Part shown: positions 23,330 to 35,885 of the stretch, piece by piece
Numbering within the stretch: position 1 is the first letter of the stretch
Layout: the number at the start of each line of letters is the position of its first letter
Assembly: GCA_902702965.1 (NCBI GenBank)
Contig: CACRXP010000037.1
Coordinates: 231,309 to 295,308 of the forward strand
Length of the DNA stretch: 64,000 nucleotides
Direction: 5' to 3'
Source of the DNA: Spirometra erinaceieuropaei
Lineage: Eukaryota > Platyhelminthes > Cestoda > Diphyllobothriidea > Diphyllobothriidae
Translations under genes and position numbers: made by a program
Notes under the pieces: model-generated
Seen by the model: only the letters and a program-made list of their open reading frames with translations
What the model was told of the DNA's origin: nothing
Databases searched by the model: none

Positions 23330-24210
23330 TCTCACAGTATCTCCTACGTCGAGGTACTGGCTTGCACTTGAGACGTTTAATAAACTCAGAGAAGCGTATG
23401 TTTAAAATGTCAGCGGTGGATTTTCGTAGTGCTCTGTTATGCCAGAAAGCACTAGCAGTAATCCTAACACTTCCATGTCTTTACTTTTTCCCTGTAAAGG
23501 CTAAGTAAATGTTCTTCGGAGAAAATGCAAGTCGGGGATTTAAGGCAATTAGTAAACACGTACAGGCACGGCTTGCTTCCTGATTAATAGAGGTAAAACA
23601 AGCAATGTGCGGTAAGCCACCTTTTGTCCATAAACTATCGGTCTGGTACCGACCGTGTTAAAATCCTATGGCTATATGAACTACACAGATAGCTTTGAAA
23701 GAATCCTGAAATTTCTTTGAAATCACTTTACGTTTTTATTTCCGGTAGAAATCAATCGTGTTGCTTTCTCTCCCTTACAATAAACGTGAGTAAATTAAAC
23801 AGGCCTGCATGCACATTAATCAAGTTACTTGTACGGGTCTCGAATATAAACCGGCTGGTACTTCAACGGTTTTATGCTGTCGGACTTAGTTAATGCATAG
23901 GTCTCCTAACGTTCAGCATGTGCTTTATGGCTCAGTCACAGATATACATTTGTGATGGAAGGGGCGCGCTCATTTATTGGGTATGTACGAACACAAAGCT
24001 ATAAGCGTGTGCGCAGTAAATGCATTCATTCGGAACGAAGTCCGTTAGACTAGTATCTCGAGGTTCACTCAGAACAAATAGGGATAATCAGAACCTATCT
24101 AGGTGTTACATTCCTCGCAGCTGCGTACTGCGGGTACATGAAATCGGGAAAGACTCGGTTGAACCTTCAGCCGGTACCTACGCTGCTGCTACGACATCAG
24201 ACTGCAAAGG
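23330..24210. other. No recognisable gene
   Basis: AT-rich with short ORFs only. The 91-codon plus-strand ORF at 24020-24295 runs into the foldback element and has no motif. Confidence 0.4.
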
Positions 24211-24217
24211 CGTATAT

Positions 24218-25115
24218 ACAGTAGATGGGCTAACCCATGAAATGTCAACCGAAATTCCGAAATGCGTTTTCTTTTCGAGAAGATTAATTAAGTAGGATTG
24301 TAAAATCAATCATCATGCAACATAATCCTATAATAATTCAGTTACCTTATGATGTCGGCTTTCAGACAAACTTCTTCTCGGGTGCATACAGGAACTATAT
24401 TTTGTAAAAAATGACTACTTATATAACATGCATTTTGCTCATTGATTTTCGGTGCCCCTAAATGTCCAATCATATCTCATGGAAAACATGAATAAAAATA
24501 TTCATTCTTTTGCTCATCCGGTAGAAAATTACGTCTTCTTTCAATTTTATACTCGAAGAAAGAACTTGATACAGATTTAAAAAAAACTTTTCCAATTCCC
24601 AAATAATTTCGAACCCGACCTGCCGTTACACTTGCATTCAGGGTTTCCAAACCGCAAGTCGTCTTTGTTTCCGCGTACGAAAAACCGTAAATTTCTCTCC
24701 GATATTCAGAGGAGGCCATATGGGGTTCATAGAATTTATCAGTGAATTTGAGCCATATTGCTAACTTTGAAAGCAACACTAGTAAATGCAGAGGTATGAC
24801 GTTTTAAGAACTGCCTTTTCATAATATTAAAGAATGTCTAATTAGAAATTTTCTTAAGACCAAACTGTACCCTTTCTTCAAGTGTAAACTTGAAAAAAGA
24901 CGTAATTTCCTACCGAATGAATAAAAAATGATTATTTTATGTATGTTTTCCATGAAATATAATTGAATTTCTAAGGGCACCGAAAATCAATGAGAAAAAT
25001 GCCTGCTACTTAAGCAGTCATTTTTTACAGAGTATAGTTCCAGCAAGTCGCCGAAAAGAAGTTCGTTCTGTAGCCGGCATCCTGACATTTCATGAGTTAG
25101 CCCACTTACTGTAGG
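24218..25115. mobile_element. Foldback (long inverted repeat) element, copy 1
   Basis: The left arm (about 24218-24567) and right arm (about 24866-25115) are imperfect inverted copies. Examples are TTGATTTTCGGTGCCC on the left against GGGCACCGAAAATCAA on the right, TTTTGTAAAAAATGACTACTT against its complement, and GAAAATTACGTCTTC against GACGTAATTTCC. About 300 bases of loop DNA separate them. The left arm carries an extra block of about 103 bases at 24248-24350. No transposase is visible, so this is a non-autonomous foldback or MITE-like element. The same arm sequence recurs in copy 2 at 28.5-29.3 kb. Confidence 0.75.
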
Positions 25116-25129
25116 TGTTTACTGTATGC

Positions 25130-27160
25130 GACATGATTTCAGAAAGGCGATTCCTTACACTTCCAGCCGAACGATTCCCGGCGTTACGAGCGTATTACAA
25201 GCTCTAAAGGCACTTTAGCCGTTTTCAGAGCCTTGAATAGGCCTTTTTGTCGACTTGTGTACAATTGTGCACCCCCTGAGTCAAGTTGTCTAGTTATTTT
25301 GCCTTTGTTTTACCCGTCTTGTAAGGCGATATTTTGCATATGACGTTTAAATCAGTGTCTCCGGCTGCGTAACTGGTTTAAGAGCATTAACATTTCGGGA
25401 CAGTAGCAGATGGGCCGTCTTATTTCCTGCGGAAACTTTTCCGTTTGCAAACCTTTTACGACATTAGCAACAGGTGCCGTCGTCTCGAACGAGATTGACG
25501 GTCACCTGCGCAGTGGCGATGACCTTTATTTTTTACCAACAGTACATGCATTGCATCCAATTACTGGTCCTGTACTTTCGCTACAGGGGTTGGTGGACAG
25601 GGAGTTTTTGACGTCTGCCTGACGCATTCGGGTGTGTTATGTATCAGTAGGCTAGCATATTCGGTTTTCATGCGAATACGCCTCACGAATAGATATGGTG
25701 GGCTTGATGCCATTACAAAAGAATAAGTAGATTCGTCAGACTACACACATAAAAAGATTAATCGATATAATCGGTTGTTTCTAATGTGTTCATTAATAGT
25801 AGCGCCTTCTGTATGCCTGACTTACATCAAACGAAGTGAAAAATAATTTGCGAAAGTTTAAGTTGTTGATTATTTTCTGCTAAACTGCACCTTATCCTGT
25901 CAGTATCTGGTTTGTATGATCTGTGTATATGTGTACATGCAAATATGTCCTACCAATTCATATTTTATTTGTTCGGAAAAAACAACTCATCGAAAGGGAT
26001 AAAAGCGCATCACATTATATTTTATTTAGAAAATCGTCCTATAACAGGAAGACGTCCAGTGAAACGGCAACGCTGATGGGCGGTTCATCATCACTCTGTG
26101 CCAGAAAACAGTCCTGACAGTGGCTTTAGTCCCGAGAGATTTGCATTGAGCTAAAACAGTAAACTGGACTGAGGTCTACATCAATACGAATTACGGACAA
26201 TGTTGTCCGTGTCAAAATATAGAATATAGAATATTATTATCTTGCTTAGTCCGCAGTTTGTTAGTCTTACTGCCGAACTGCTACCTTAACTCGCAAAAAT
26301 TACAGAGTTTGATTGAATGTGAGCGGAGTCTAAACTTTATTTTGGACACGTGCAATTTTTCTAGCCGAAAGTGTACGTTGAAATTTTTGATACACGTATA
26401 TCAGCGGTTAAGGCATACCGAATATTTAATTACTTTCCACCCTGTAATGCCTATTCTGTCTCACTGTCTTTCCGCCAAGTATGCGATCCAAAAATTTAAT
26501 GAGTAATCGGACTAACCATTAAATTGAATTGCATTATAATACATTTATTTACTATGCCGCGCCTGTGTTTGTCATGACTACTTGCTTAAAAGTGATATTG
26601 CAACTTATAAACTGCATTAGTCTGGAGTTTGAAGTCAAGAACAACTGTAGTTTTAAATAAACCATAAGTTGAAAGGAATCGTGAGTTAAGGACTCCTCGT
26701 GCTACAAACACAAGTTGTGCAGATCACCAAAAAATGTTTCCGGAAAATGTGTGACAATTTACATATAGACAGTTAGTTACAGAGGTTTTCCTGTACCAGT
26801 TCACCATCCGTGGGTCGGCCGGCGTGTACGAACTTTTTAACTCTCTGCCTTTTGAATTGTACATTAGATGCACAGAGCTCAAAGTACCGTGAGACAGATA
26901 AATGGTCGCGTGAAAAGCTGAAACGGGCCTAGAACCAGCTGGTGCCAGCCAACTATCCGGGCACCATCTAGAGCTAAATGAGTCGAAGAGTCACGTCGAG
27001 ATCCGTATTCTCGTTAGACAGATATCTCTTTTCACCCTTGTATATGCGACCCAAACTCTCAACTGTATCTGAGGCCACATATTGAATCTCAGTCACATGA
27101 GAGTAGCGTATATCGATCTATGATGATTGTCGACCGGAAATCAACACTGTGTCTGGCCTT
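25130..27160. other. AT-rich stretch with nothing recognisable
   Basis: No splice-supported exon, repeat or RNA gene was identified. Confidence 0.45.
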
Positions 27161-27164
27161 GCAG

Positions 27165-27295
27165 TTGAGGGTCTGCAGCCCACGCTAGGGGTCGCATGGT
27201 TGCTAGCAGTCAATAAATGACATGTCTTGTTGACAGTGACAGGGGTGTTACGACGGCCATTTCTGACTTCTGCTGTCATCAGCCGTTGTTTAATG
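27165..27295 (-). repeat. Dispersed repeat family C, copy on the minus strand
   Basis: On the minus strand GGCTGATGACAGC is identical to the copy near 47.18 kb. It is followed by CAGAAATGGCCGTCG and, further on, a GCGTGGGCTGCAGACCCTC-like block that resembles the 3' part of the 47.2 kb copy. Confidence 0.4.
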
Positions 27296-27299
27296 TACA

Positions 27300-28485
27300 T
27301 CTACGGGATACAAGCATTTGGATTGAAGATTGTCTCATATTTCGTCAGCTTACCTTGTGAAGCCGCAATTCCGAATAACGATTACCGTTGCAGAATTTTC
27401 TTCGTCGCCTCCGCAAAATTTGGCATTCCTGAATAAAAACATGTGGCAGTCTTTGATCTGTCGCAATCGTTAGTGTATAATACTTGACTTATCATCCTAG
27501 AACATTTACTAAAGTAAAGTTGACATATCTTGCTGTGAACCAACAAAAATGGCAGTCTGAGCCTTAAAATAATTTGTAATGAACAGAAAACGACGAGAAT
27601 AGTCGTATTCATCATTTGCAGGGTACTACTAGGGCACTACTACTATCTCACCGAAAATGGTTAAACTAGAGGCGTCTAGACGATGTTGAAGACCGAATAA
27701 TCCACTATACTTACGTTGGGGGTGTTCTTAAACTGTGTCATCAGTTATAACTGATAATCGCACTCTTTAGTATTAAGAAAAGTCGAATCTTTTAGAGGGA
27801 CGCTCAGTTTTTTAACACACTGGGCTTACCATCGAAGGCTCAGCAATTGGAAATCCATGAACAATCAGCTTTTTTCAACTTTAATGATTTTGAATGCCAA
27901 TGGACTAAGCAAATGGGGTATTTTCGGCCCAAAAGAATTTCGACGAATGAAACCGCCGATTTAGACGTCATTTGCAGTCAGGAACGAGCATTGTGTGCCT
28001 GTATTTGTCGTTCTTCCTTTCGCATTATAACTTATCGGCATTTTTTCATCTGTAATTATCCTAAGCTTGAAATCCATGCCAAAACGGAGGAAACATGTTG
28101 CATATTACAACTAAATTAGTGGACGCTCCTTCCGTTTTTATATAGGGATCTTTGTTTCCATCTGATATGATATTTATTTGGCTCCATATTAGAATGCAAA
28201 CCTTCTGTTCATTTACTTTGCAATCTGTTACGTGACATTCGTCCAAAATGTCCCTAGTATTGATAAACTACTTTTGCAGACTTTTTCATTTCTTATGTAA
28301 CAGTAAATGTTCTTATAAGCGGTAGTTTGTTCCACATATCCTTTGTCTACTCTCACATAACTCTCTTAAAAGCGACACCAGAAAAGTTTTGTCTGTTTCT
28401 GGTGCACAGTTTATGTGTTAGCTTATGAAATGTGTCTTCAATCAGAGATTATTAAAGTTATGTCGTTAAACTAACTGTCGCACGG
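27300..28485. other. AT-rich stretch with nothing recognisable
   Basis: Short ORFs only, with no motifs or paired splice sites. Confidence 0.45.
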
Positions 28486-28489
28486 CATA

Positions 28490-29268
28490 AAAAGATATTT
28501 CAATTATGCCAGGATATCGGCTTTTGAACCAACTTCCTTCCGGCCGCTTGCAGAAAATATTCCCTGCTCTAAATGATTACTTGTATGATAAGAAGCATTT
28601 CCATTGATTTTCGGTGGCCCTATAGACTCAAATATATTTTGTAGAAAACATACAAGAATCATTTCTTCTGCTAAGTTGATAGGACGTTATCTTTTTTTCA
28701 AATTTTGTACGTGAGGGAAGATTGTTACTCTTATGACGTTTCTAATTATACAACTGTTTAAGAGCGTGAGATGTATACCCATAAAGCATCGCATCCGTCC
28801 ATTTATTAATGTGGCTTGTAAAGTATAGACCATAGTTCACATACGCTACAAAAATTTTAAGAGCCACATATGATTTTACTTTAACAGCGTATACAAATAT
28901 ACACATTTTCTAACAAGAAATATAAACGCCTTGTAGCTTGTAAACTCTGAATACAAGTGCAATGGCGGACCACGTGCAAAGTTATTCATGAATTGAGAGA
29001 ATTTTTGAAGCCCAAAGACACGCCTTCTTAAAGTATCAAACTTGAGAGTGACGTAAATTTCCACCAACGAACCACAAGAAAAGATTTTCGCATGTTTTCT
29101 ACAGAATCTATTTGAGTGTGTAGGGCCACTGAAAATCAACGAAAATAATTCTTGTCATACAAGTAACTATTTAGAATAGGGAGTAGTTTTAAAGTGGGGC
29201 AGGGAGTAGTAGTAGCCGGAAAGAAGTTGGTTCAAAAGCCAATATCCTGACGTGACTGAAATATCTCG
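28490..29268. mobile_element. Foldback (long inverted repeat) element, copy 2
   Basis: The left arm (about 28490-28720) and right arm (about 29019-29268) are inverted copies. They share GATATCGGCTTTTGAACCAA / TTGGTTCAAAAGCCAATATC, ATTGATTTTCGGTGGCCC / GGGCCACTGAAAATCAAC, and TTTTGTAGAAAACATAC / GCATGTTTTCTACAGAATC. The same blocks in the same order form the arms of copy 1 (24.2-25.1 kb), so this is one family. About 300 bases of loop show only weak similarity to the copy 1 loop. No coding capacity is evident. Confidence 0.75.
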
Positions 29269-29279
29269 TTATTCTGCAC

Positions 29280-32130
29280 GACAATTTTACGACCCTACTT
29301 TAATAATCTTCTCTAGTCGAGGACACATTTTGGAATTTTTGGCGAAATCTCATAAGAACGCATAGTTAATGTACCTATTTTCAATGTCCGAATATTCTTG
29401 TTATGCGTAAGTTGTCTGCCGTTCGACCCATCTCACCCGCACGCTTAAGATCCGTTTTAGGCTACTCCAGAAAGACAAGATCGTCAACATTTGGCATCTT
29501 GGACTTTTAACTGAGGCGTTTCGCAACAGAACTCGCAGTAGGCGAAAAACCTGGGCGTCCACGGCGTCGAAAAAGAGGACAATGTAGCGATGAATTGTGA
29601 AATGTAGTTGTGAAATTTGAAACGCAAAGTTTCCTCTTCATTGGGGTATCCTGCATACGTTTTCTCTAAGAAACTAACGGAGACGAATCTCCAAAAAACC
29701 TACTCAACTGGGCCGGAACTTCTTGGCTTTTTGCAGCTCACTGAGAGCTTGTCGAATACGATGCCAAAAGAAGAAGGAATACAGTAGTTTAATTCACCCA
29801 CTCCTTAATAGTATATCGCATGAACGCACGCCTGAAAACGTTTTCTTTGTCGCCAGCATGAAACAAATATAGTATTTGTTTTTCGCAGACTTTTGTGTGC
29901 TACAAAGGAGTTTTTTACGATGTAATAAAAAGTCAGTGTAATGACTGGACGAGAGTGATCAGTCTGTACCATGGAAAAACAAAATTTTGTTAGGAGTGCT
30001 TGACTAGATACCTTAAAGTCCCTATTTTCGCAATATAAGTGATCAAAAGGTAGGGGTTTCTCAGTTTTAAGAAATCAAATGCAACATAGGATTTTTAGGT
30101 AGTTGTGTAAACGAACCTGCATGCCTTCCTGAAAAAATCTGAGTTCCGACACGTCTTTTATAATTGTTGACTGGAATTCTGGTTGCCTCTTCTCCGCGAT
30201 TTCGCGAGTCACATCAAATATCGTTCTAAATTTTTATATTCAAAAAGATCTTTAACAAAATGGTTGTGGATGTGTTGTGAGGGCCATCACGAACTAATTA
30301 CTAATTTGGAGCAGGAAAAGGCAGTCTTAGGATGCATAAATGCATAAAATGCAGTCTTACTTTCCAAATAGAATGTAGGACTGCTGCACATGGAAATGGG
30401 CAAAAGAAATTTCAGCAAGCTTAAATGTATGCTATTGGTAAAAGTCACACTTGTGTATGCCTTGGCGAAGGATGGTTTAGAAACTGCATAACGGGCTGCT
30501 AAAATTTAACTTATTCAGCTGATAGCTGGTCATTTGTTGTCATGCAGGTGCGTCATGAAAACCATATCTTTTTCCAAGGTCAGCACATATATCAAGTTGG
30601 ATATAACTGATTGTACAAGATGCGTTTCTAGTATGAAAATATTACTACATGCGGCCGAATTTCGGGCACGTGTACTACGTCGGATGTGTTATAATACGCA
30701 AAATAAATTTGAGACAAACAAATATCGCCAATAACTCGTCAAAGCTGGAAAGAATAGTACCAGCCTGTTGCACACCTTGAGAGATATTCAAGATGCTTTA
30801 TGATAGAAAACGACAATGCTAAGTTGGGGATAGTTATTAAACACATTTTATGCACATTTTGAAGTTATTAGCAGCACTCAACCGGACATGATCCCAAAGA
30901 TCAGTCAAGCGTCAAAAGCGAAATTTTCGCACAAGGTATACGAGCCCGTCCTCTAGCCCTGGCGCTTGGAAACATGTAATAATTGATCAATATCAGTCAA
31001 GTTACAACTAAAAAAGAAAGGTAGATTTCGTCTCGGCGAAGGCGATGGTTATAAAAGAAACATTTATGGAAGGACAATAAAAAGCCCGACAGCTGCTGAA
31101 TAGGAAAGCGGTTCAAAGCGGAAGGTCAGCATTTCAAGAAAGTATGTTCTGCTTTATATTAGCACAATTTTCCAATATTCAAAGGACATTTGGTCTATAA
31201 GGAGAAACTCAGCGCGTCCAATAAGACTCTCGAAACAGACCTGGTATTTTCCCCTTTTTATTTGGTTTAACATATCTAGTCCCTTTTCTTTTCCAACTTT
31301 TTTTATGACGTCACCACGGGGACATATCCCCAATTTTCGAGAAAAACTTTGATTCAAAAATTTCAGTGCAGTACACGTTAGTCTCATAAATCTATTGAGC
31401 TTTGTCTACATTGCAAATTAGGACACAATCAAAAGCATACCATACGTGTGTACAATAACATGTGCAGGCATCTGGGGTGGCATCGTTAGCGTCAAAATAA
31501 GACCATATGCAATATGCATTAAGACATGCTAAAAATGATGATAGGATCGGCAATTAAATCACACTTATATGGCACGCCCAATTCGGCATAAATGTAGTTG
31601 GGTCACTGGTAGCTAAATAAAAGCTTTTGAAACCTATTGACGCTGGCAGCCCCAATGTTAAATATTCTTTTAAAGTGTGGACTGTTCTCTTGTTTGAATA
31701 TTCTTTCCTCCCCACTGTGTAACATTACGGTTTGCGTGCTAACCCGATCAAGTTGGCAGAGGGACGATTTCCATCGTTCACAGTTATTAATATATGGCTG
31801 CTCATTCAGCGATTTGACAGATATTTAAGTTTTAGCTCAGCAAATAGCACAAAGGACGTGCGATAGTGAATAGTTATTTATTGAATTTCACCCTGGAAAT
31901 GCGGCTTGTGCCACTTTCTTACCGACGCTCCCTCCGATCCCAGAGCCACGGTATAACATGCCTGTTGTGCTATTTTTGCTCGCTATGTGAAGGCCTGACC
32001 TCGGCCGGACGGGGCAGACGCTGACATGTCCTCCCTCAAATTATGGTCACCTGAAAGATCATTGCCATTGCTATCGATTTCGCCACTTTGATTCTTTGCC
32101 AGTTTTACTTTTTATGGCGGACTCAAAGGC
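29280..32130. other. No recognisable gene; possible 3' flank of the WD-repeat gene
   Basis: AT-rich with short ORFs only. On the minus strand an AATAAA lies near 31870-31880, about 260 bases below the likely stop of the WD-repeat gene, and could be its polyadenylation signal. Nothing else was assigned. Confidence 0.4.
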
Positions 32131-32136
32131 GAAATC

Positions 32137-32322
32137 TTACTTGAAGTGCGTCTTTTCCTGGGAAGCCACGGAATCGAGACGGAATTTCCTTTGCACCCAG
32201 GGGACTCTCATCAAAGGCTCCGACGTAAAGACAACAGTTGGTTTTTCAATGATGTTGGCCATCCTCTCATCCTTGAAAAGAGACCCAGATACTGGCAGCC
32301 GAGAAAAGTCGATAGTATCTCT
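32137..32322 (-). CDS. WD-repeat gene exon m, probable last coding exon
   Basis: Acceptor CCTTTTGTCTTCTTCTCAG|AGA in phase 0 follows exon l. The peptide (ERMANIIEKPTVVF, RVPWVQRKFRLDSVASQ) is a non-propeller tail and ends THFK with TAA at 32137-32139. The same bases form a strong donor (CAA|GTAAGA), so splicing onward cannot be excluded. Joining to the next visible acceptor, at about 32050, also meets a stop at once. Confidence 0.72.
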   Translation of the reverse strand, partial: RDTIDFSRLPVSGSLFKDERMANIIEKPTVVFTSEPLMRVPWVQRKFRLDSVASQEKTHFK

Positions 32323-32329
32323 CTGAGAA

Positions 32330-33580
32330 GAAGACAAAAGGCAAACTTTCAAGAGCTATAACAAGGATTCTATTCAGGAACCATGATGGCACTTAAGTCG
32401 ACTAATGTAAATAATCTTAAGCAGGGTGCTGTCTTTGGGATGATTTCAAAAGCCACGAGTTAAAAGAGCACTACAAGAGTAAAAGCATGATCTCCCGTGT
32501 TTTTAAATATATATGCGGAATAACACTACAGACGAAAAACAATGGAGGCTGGAATGGTCAATTAGGTTTGGTAGCCAATATCAGCCGGCCACGTCCTACT
32601 CGAAGGTATGTAACCCCCGATGCCCCGCTATGCGACCGCTGACGGAGCTTGAGAGAGAACCCAGAACACAACAGAACGAGTGAGTTCCGTAACGCGATCG
32701 GTGCTAGTCCCTCTACAAAATGTTTATGCATATAGAAGGCTTAAGACATGTTGAAACGTGTTTGAACGCAACTTTGAGCCGTGCGTAGATACTTCCTGAA
32801 AAAGAAGCGCCGTCATCGGACAACAACGGGCTGCTTTATGCTAGAGGTTGGACATCGCAATTACGAGCAATTTTGCGCAGCCCATTAACTTAATTCTCGC
32901 TTCTACAGGTAAAACAAGCAAGTTTCGGTTGGCTCGAAACTCATACGAGTCGTCCTTTTAGCATTCTTGCATGTGTCGATGAACAATAACGACAATGTTT
33001 GCATGCGTTTTTCTCGACTTTCCAACATTTCCTTCGCCAGCAAGGGGGTGTAGGACGTAAGGGTATATTCTCACACTACTGACGTCCTGAATTCTCGAAT
33101 GATAACAAATGACAAAAATTAATGACTGCTTAAGTCTACTTTCATGACCTACGGAAATCAAATTCCACAGGAATTGAGTAATCTTGATACAGAAGTAAGA
33201 TGGAAGTTTTACTTTGATTAGACCCATGACAGTTTTTCAATTCACTTCATCCCGGCGGTAAAATACGTAAAGCGTCTTGCCGCTTCAGGTGGTTCAAATA
33301 CTGCATGCGCTTAGATATACCTTCCGAAGACAACGCCCGTAGAAAGTGCATACTGCTACTAATTTGTTTTTTACACATCGACTGATAACTAACAGCGTAA
33401 TTACAGGAACTCCGTAATTAATTTCGATTACTTGGCTCTAATAAGCACCGTAATTCCGATATATGCGGACCACTTTAACTTATTACATTTAATTAGTTGA
33501 AGGCACAATGCACGTAGTAGCTGTATTAACTGCGGTTTTTCAAATTTAAGCTTTCGATAAACGAAGTATTTCTTCAGTAT
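32330..33580. other. Intron of the WD-repeat gene; nothing else recognised
   Basis: Intron between exons l and m (33585-32323). It holds only AT-rich sequence and short ORFs without motifs. Confidence 0.6.
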
Positions 33581-33585
33581 CTAAC

Positions 33586-33842
33586 CTGATTGAAGGCTCC
33601 CACATACAAACCGGTTGACCCAGCAAATATCTTCGCCAAACCATCTTGTCCGCCTGTTACCAGAAACAGATCTTGCTCCCCGTTTGTCTCATTGAGTCGC
33701 AAAAAACAAGTCAAATCATTTATTGTTCCGGCGTGTGCCCTCCATCGTAGACCTCTTACTGGAGAAGTCCTGTCCTTGTAACCCTCAGTGACATTTGGCT
33801 CAGTAAGGTAGTAGTGCAGATCGATTTTAAATATATGCCCTC
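33586..33842 (-). CDS. WD-repeat gene exon l
   Basis: Acceptor ATCTTTCAG|GA (phase 1) and donor AATCAG|GTTAGA (phase 0), 257 nt. It encodes GHIFKIDLHYYL, LRWRAHAGTINDLTCFL and FLVTGGQDGLAKIFAGSTG, matching the last propeller blade of WDR64-type proteins (WRAH...VLTASxDGSVRIW). The intron above it is 177 nt, the shortest in the gene. Confidence 0.85.
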
Positions 33843-34019
33843 CTGAAAGATATTACGTTTAGGGAGATTAGAATTGGCACAAAACAAGTGCTTCCGAAAG
33901 TAGAATATAAGCTCAAACCACAAGATCCCAAAGCAGAAAATTGCAATTTTGTATTGCTTAGTCAGTCTGAATTTGCATCTATAACAAGTGTAGTGGCGAC
34001 CACACGTGTGGAAACTTGC

Positions 34020-34278
34020 CGTCGCAGGCAAGAAAAGCAACTCTCTCGTTGACCAAATCTCCTTGAGGAGGAATTGTCAACGCTGTGACTTTGAAGGCCA
34101 TTGGCGGTAGTTCTGATCTGTTGCTTCCCATTGGAGTGCTGAAGTCACAGAGGTTGACAGAAAAGATTGCCGAGCCATTCAACAAATTCATTGTGTTTGA
34201 TTCAAAAAGGAGCTGATGCAGCTGAACTTGGCCATCAGAATAGCACAGAAGGAAGGTTTGTTCGCAACCCCATGTAAC
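34020..34278 (-). CDS. WD-repeat gene exon k
   Basis: Acceptor TTTAATTATTTAG|GTT (phase 0). It encodes VTWGCEQTFLLCYSDGQVQL, a linker, then FKVTALTI and RVAFLACDG. The best 3' boundary is GACG|GCAAGT (GC donor, phase 1). Exon l then supplies GGHIFKIDL, giving the expected DG-xI turn. GT dinucleotides downstream are poor donors and do not give this join. Confidence 0.78.
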
Positions 34279-34289
34279 CTAAATAATTA

Positions 34290-35795
34290 AAGGGAGGGTT
34301 ATTTTATCGGAAGTGTGTATCTCTGGTTTTGTATACTTCAGTGTAAACGTTTTGACACCGCCCCACCGTCAACAGAATCACACACCTAGTCAGATATGTA
34401 AGTAAAATGACATAGCCAGTGTATAGCTCTTTTTCGTTCTACTACGCGTTCTAAAGGATAACCAAGCAGAGAAAGCTGACGCTCGTTTCGTTTTCTTGAT
34501 GCTCAGAAATTTCAGATAGCCTGATAGACATCAGTATGGTCAGGTTGCAGAGGCAAACTGAACGTCTATATCTTCCTGCTGCAAAATTATTCACTACCAG
34601 CGTTTTCATCCTGATTCTGTTTTATCTGCTCCCTAGGTAGCTATTTGAATCGTCTCATCTATCCACATTTGGGGCTTATATCTTCCTTAATGATAAAATA
34701 GACTTCGTTTTAACAGGCATTTCAGCTGACGTCAGAATTTAATGCCTCTGCTAACGGTTGAATATAATATTCTGTTGGAAATGGGTCATCTGGTCATATA
34801 TAACTGAAGCGAAATTTCTCGAGATAACTAGTCTGATAAAAACAAGACTGGTATATCAGTACTATGGTTTATGTCTAGTGATTATCGGTTTTTCCAAAAA
34901 CATAATCTAGTCAATACGACTGCCTTCCATTAGTTCTCAAGCCATATTTGCGACTTGTAGAACGCTAACAAGTTTTCTTATGTTTTAAGTCTCAGCAAAT
35001 AAAACTTAAGGAAAACGGATGTTGCGGCAACTGGCCATAGTATCACACCAAGGTATATATATTAGGCCTTGAAGAGTTAATGACAAAGTCTTTAATAAGT
35101 TTGAGTCACTAATGCAGAAGTCGTAGAGGCATGGTATAAATATTTTGAGAACAGGGTGTCGGCATAATGATTTCTAAAATTTCCTTGGGGATGACATGTA
35201 AAAGGATGCTGTTTAAGCAATTGATGAAGTGGGAAATGTTGTAACAGCCTAACTAGAGCTCATAGATTTACAAAAAATGGCTTTTCTAAACAATACAGGA
35301 ACACTTCAACCACCATGCGTTTTGAATTTCGTTTCCAATTTTCGACGTCCGAGGAAATTATTCTTCCAGATTTCGAATTACTGGATGCTCTTAGAGCCTG
35401 CTGGAATTAAGAATTGGATCCGACTTATCAATATCTTCCTGTCACCTTATCTCCTTTAAGACATTGTCAGAACTCCAATTTCGGCTTTTACTGTTCTCCC
35501 TACTTGCAAACCCAGAAAGACGGATTATCTGACGAACAACACATCCAGAACTTCTATGAAGGCTGCGTTGCTATTCTAAAAGTTGACATTGCATCCCTGT
35601 CTTCAAGTATATGTCTAAATTTCGGCTTTTGGAAATTCCTCGACAAGACTAGTATATTCAGTTCATGAAGTTACTTTCTACTGAAAGAACGTCATAAAAG
35701 CCTTCTTCGTCATAATTAAAGCAACATTCTTTACGGGGAAGTTTATTCTTGTGGATATAGAAAAGTCGTCCAGAATATTTGAGTCTGCGCCCGTA
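34290..35795. other. Intronic AT-rich sequence, nothing recognised
   Basis: Lower part of the 6.1 kb intron between microexon j and exon k. No repeat or exon was identified here apart from the tRNA-like element just above. Confidence 0.5.
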
Positions 35796-35799
35796 TAAC

Positions 35800-35885
35800 A
35801 AAATAAAGCGAACTGCGAATTCGAACGGGGACCTCAAAACGAGAACCAGTTCTACTAACCCCTGCGCCACAGAAGCGCGCCTGGG
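35800..35885 (-). repeat. tRNA-derived SINE head or tRNA pseudogene
   Basis: On the minus strand TGGCGCAGGGGTTAGTAG matches an internal A box of RNA polymerase III, and GTTCGAATTC about 35 bases later matches a B box. The spacing is right for a tRNA-like sequence, but acceptor and anticodon stems do not pair well, so it is not a working tRNA gene. A tRNA-derived SINE is the simplest reading. Confidence 0.55.
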
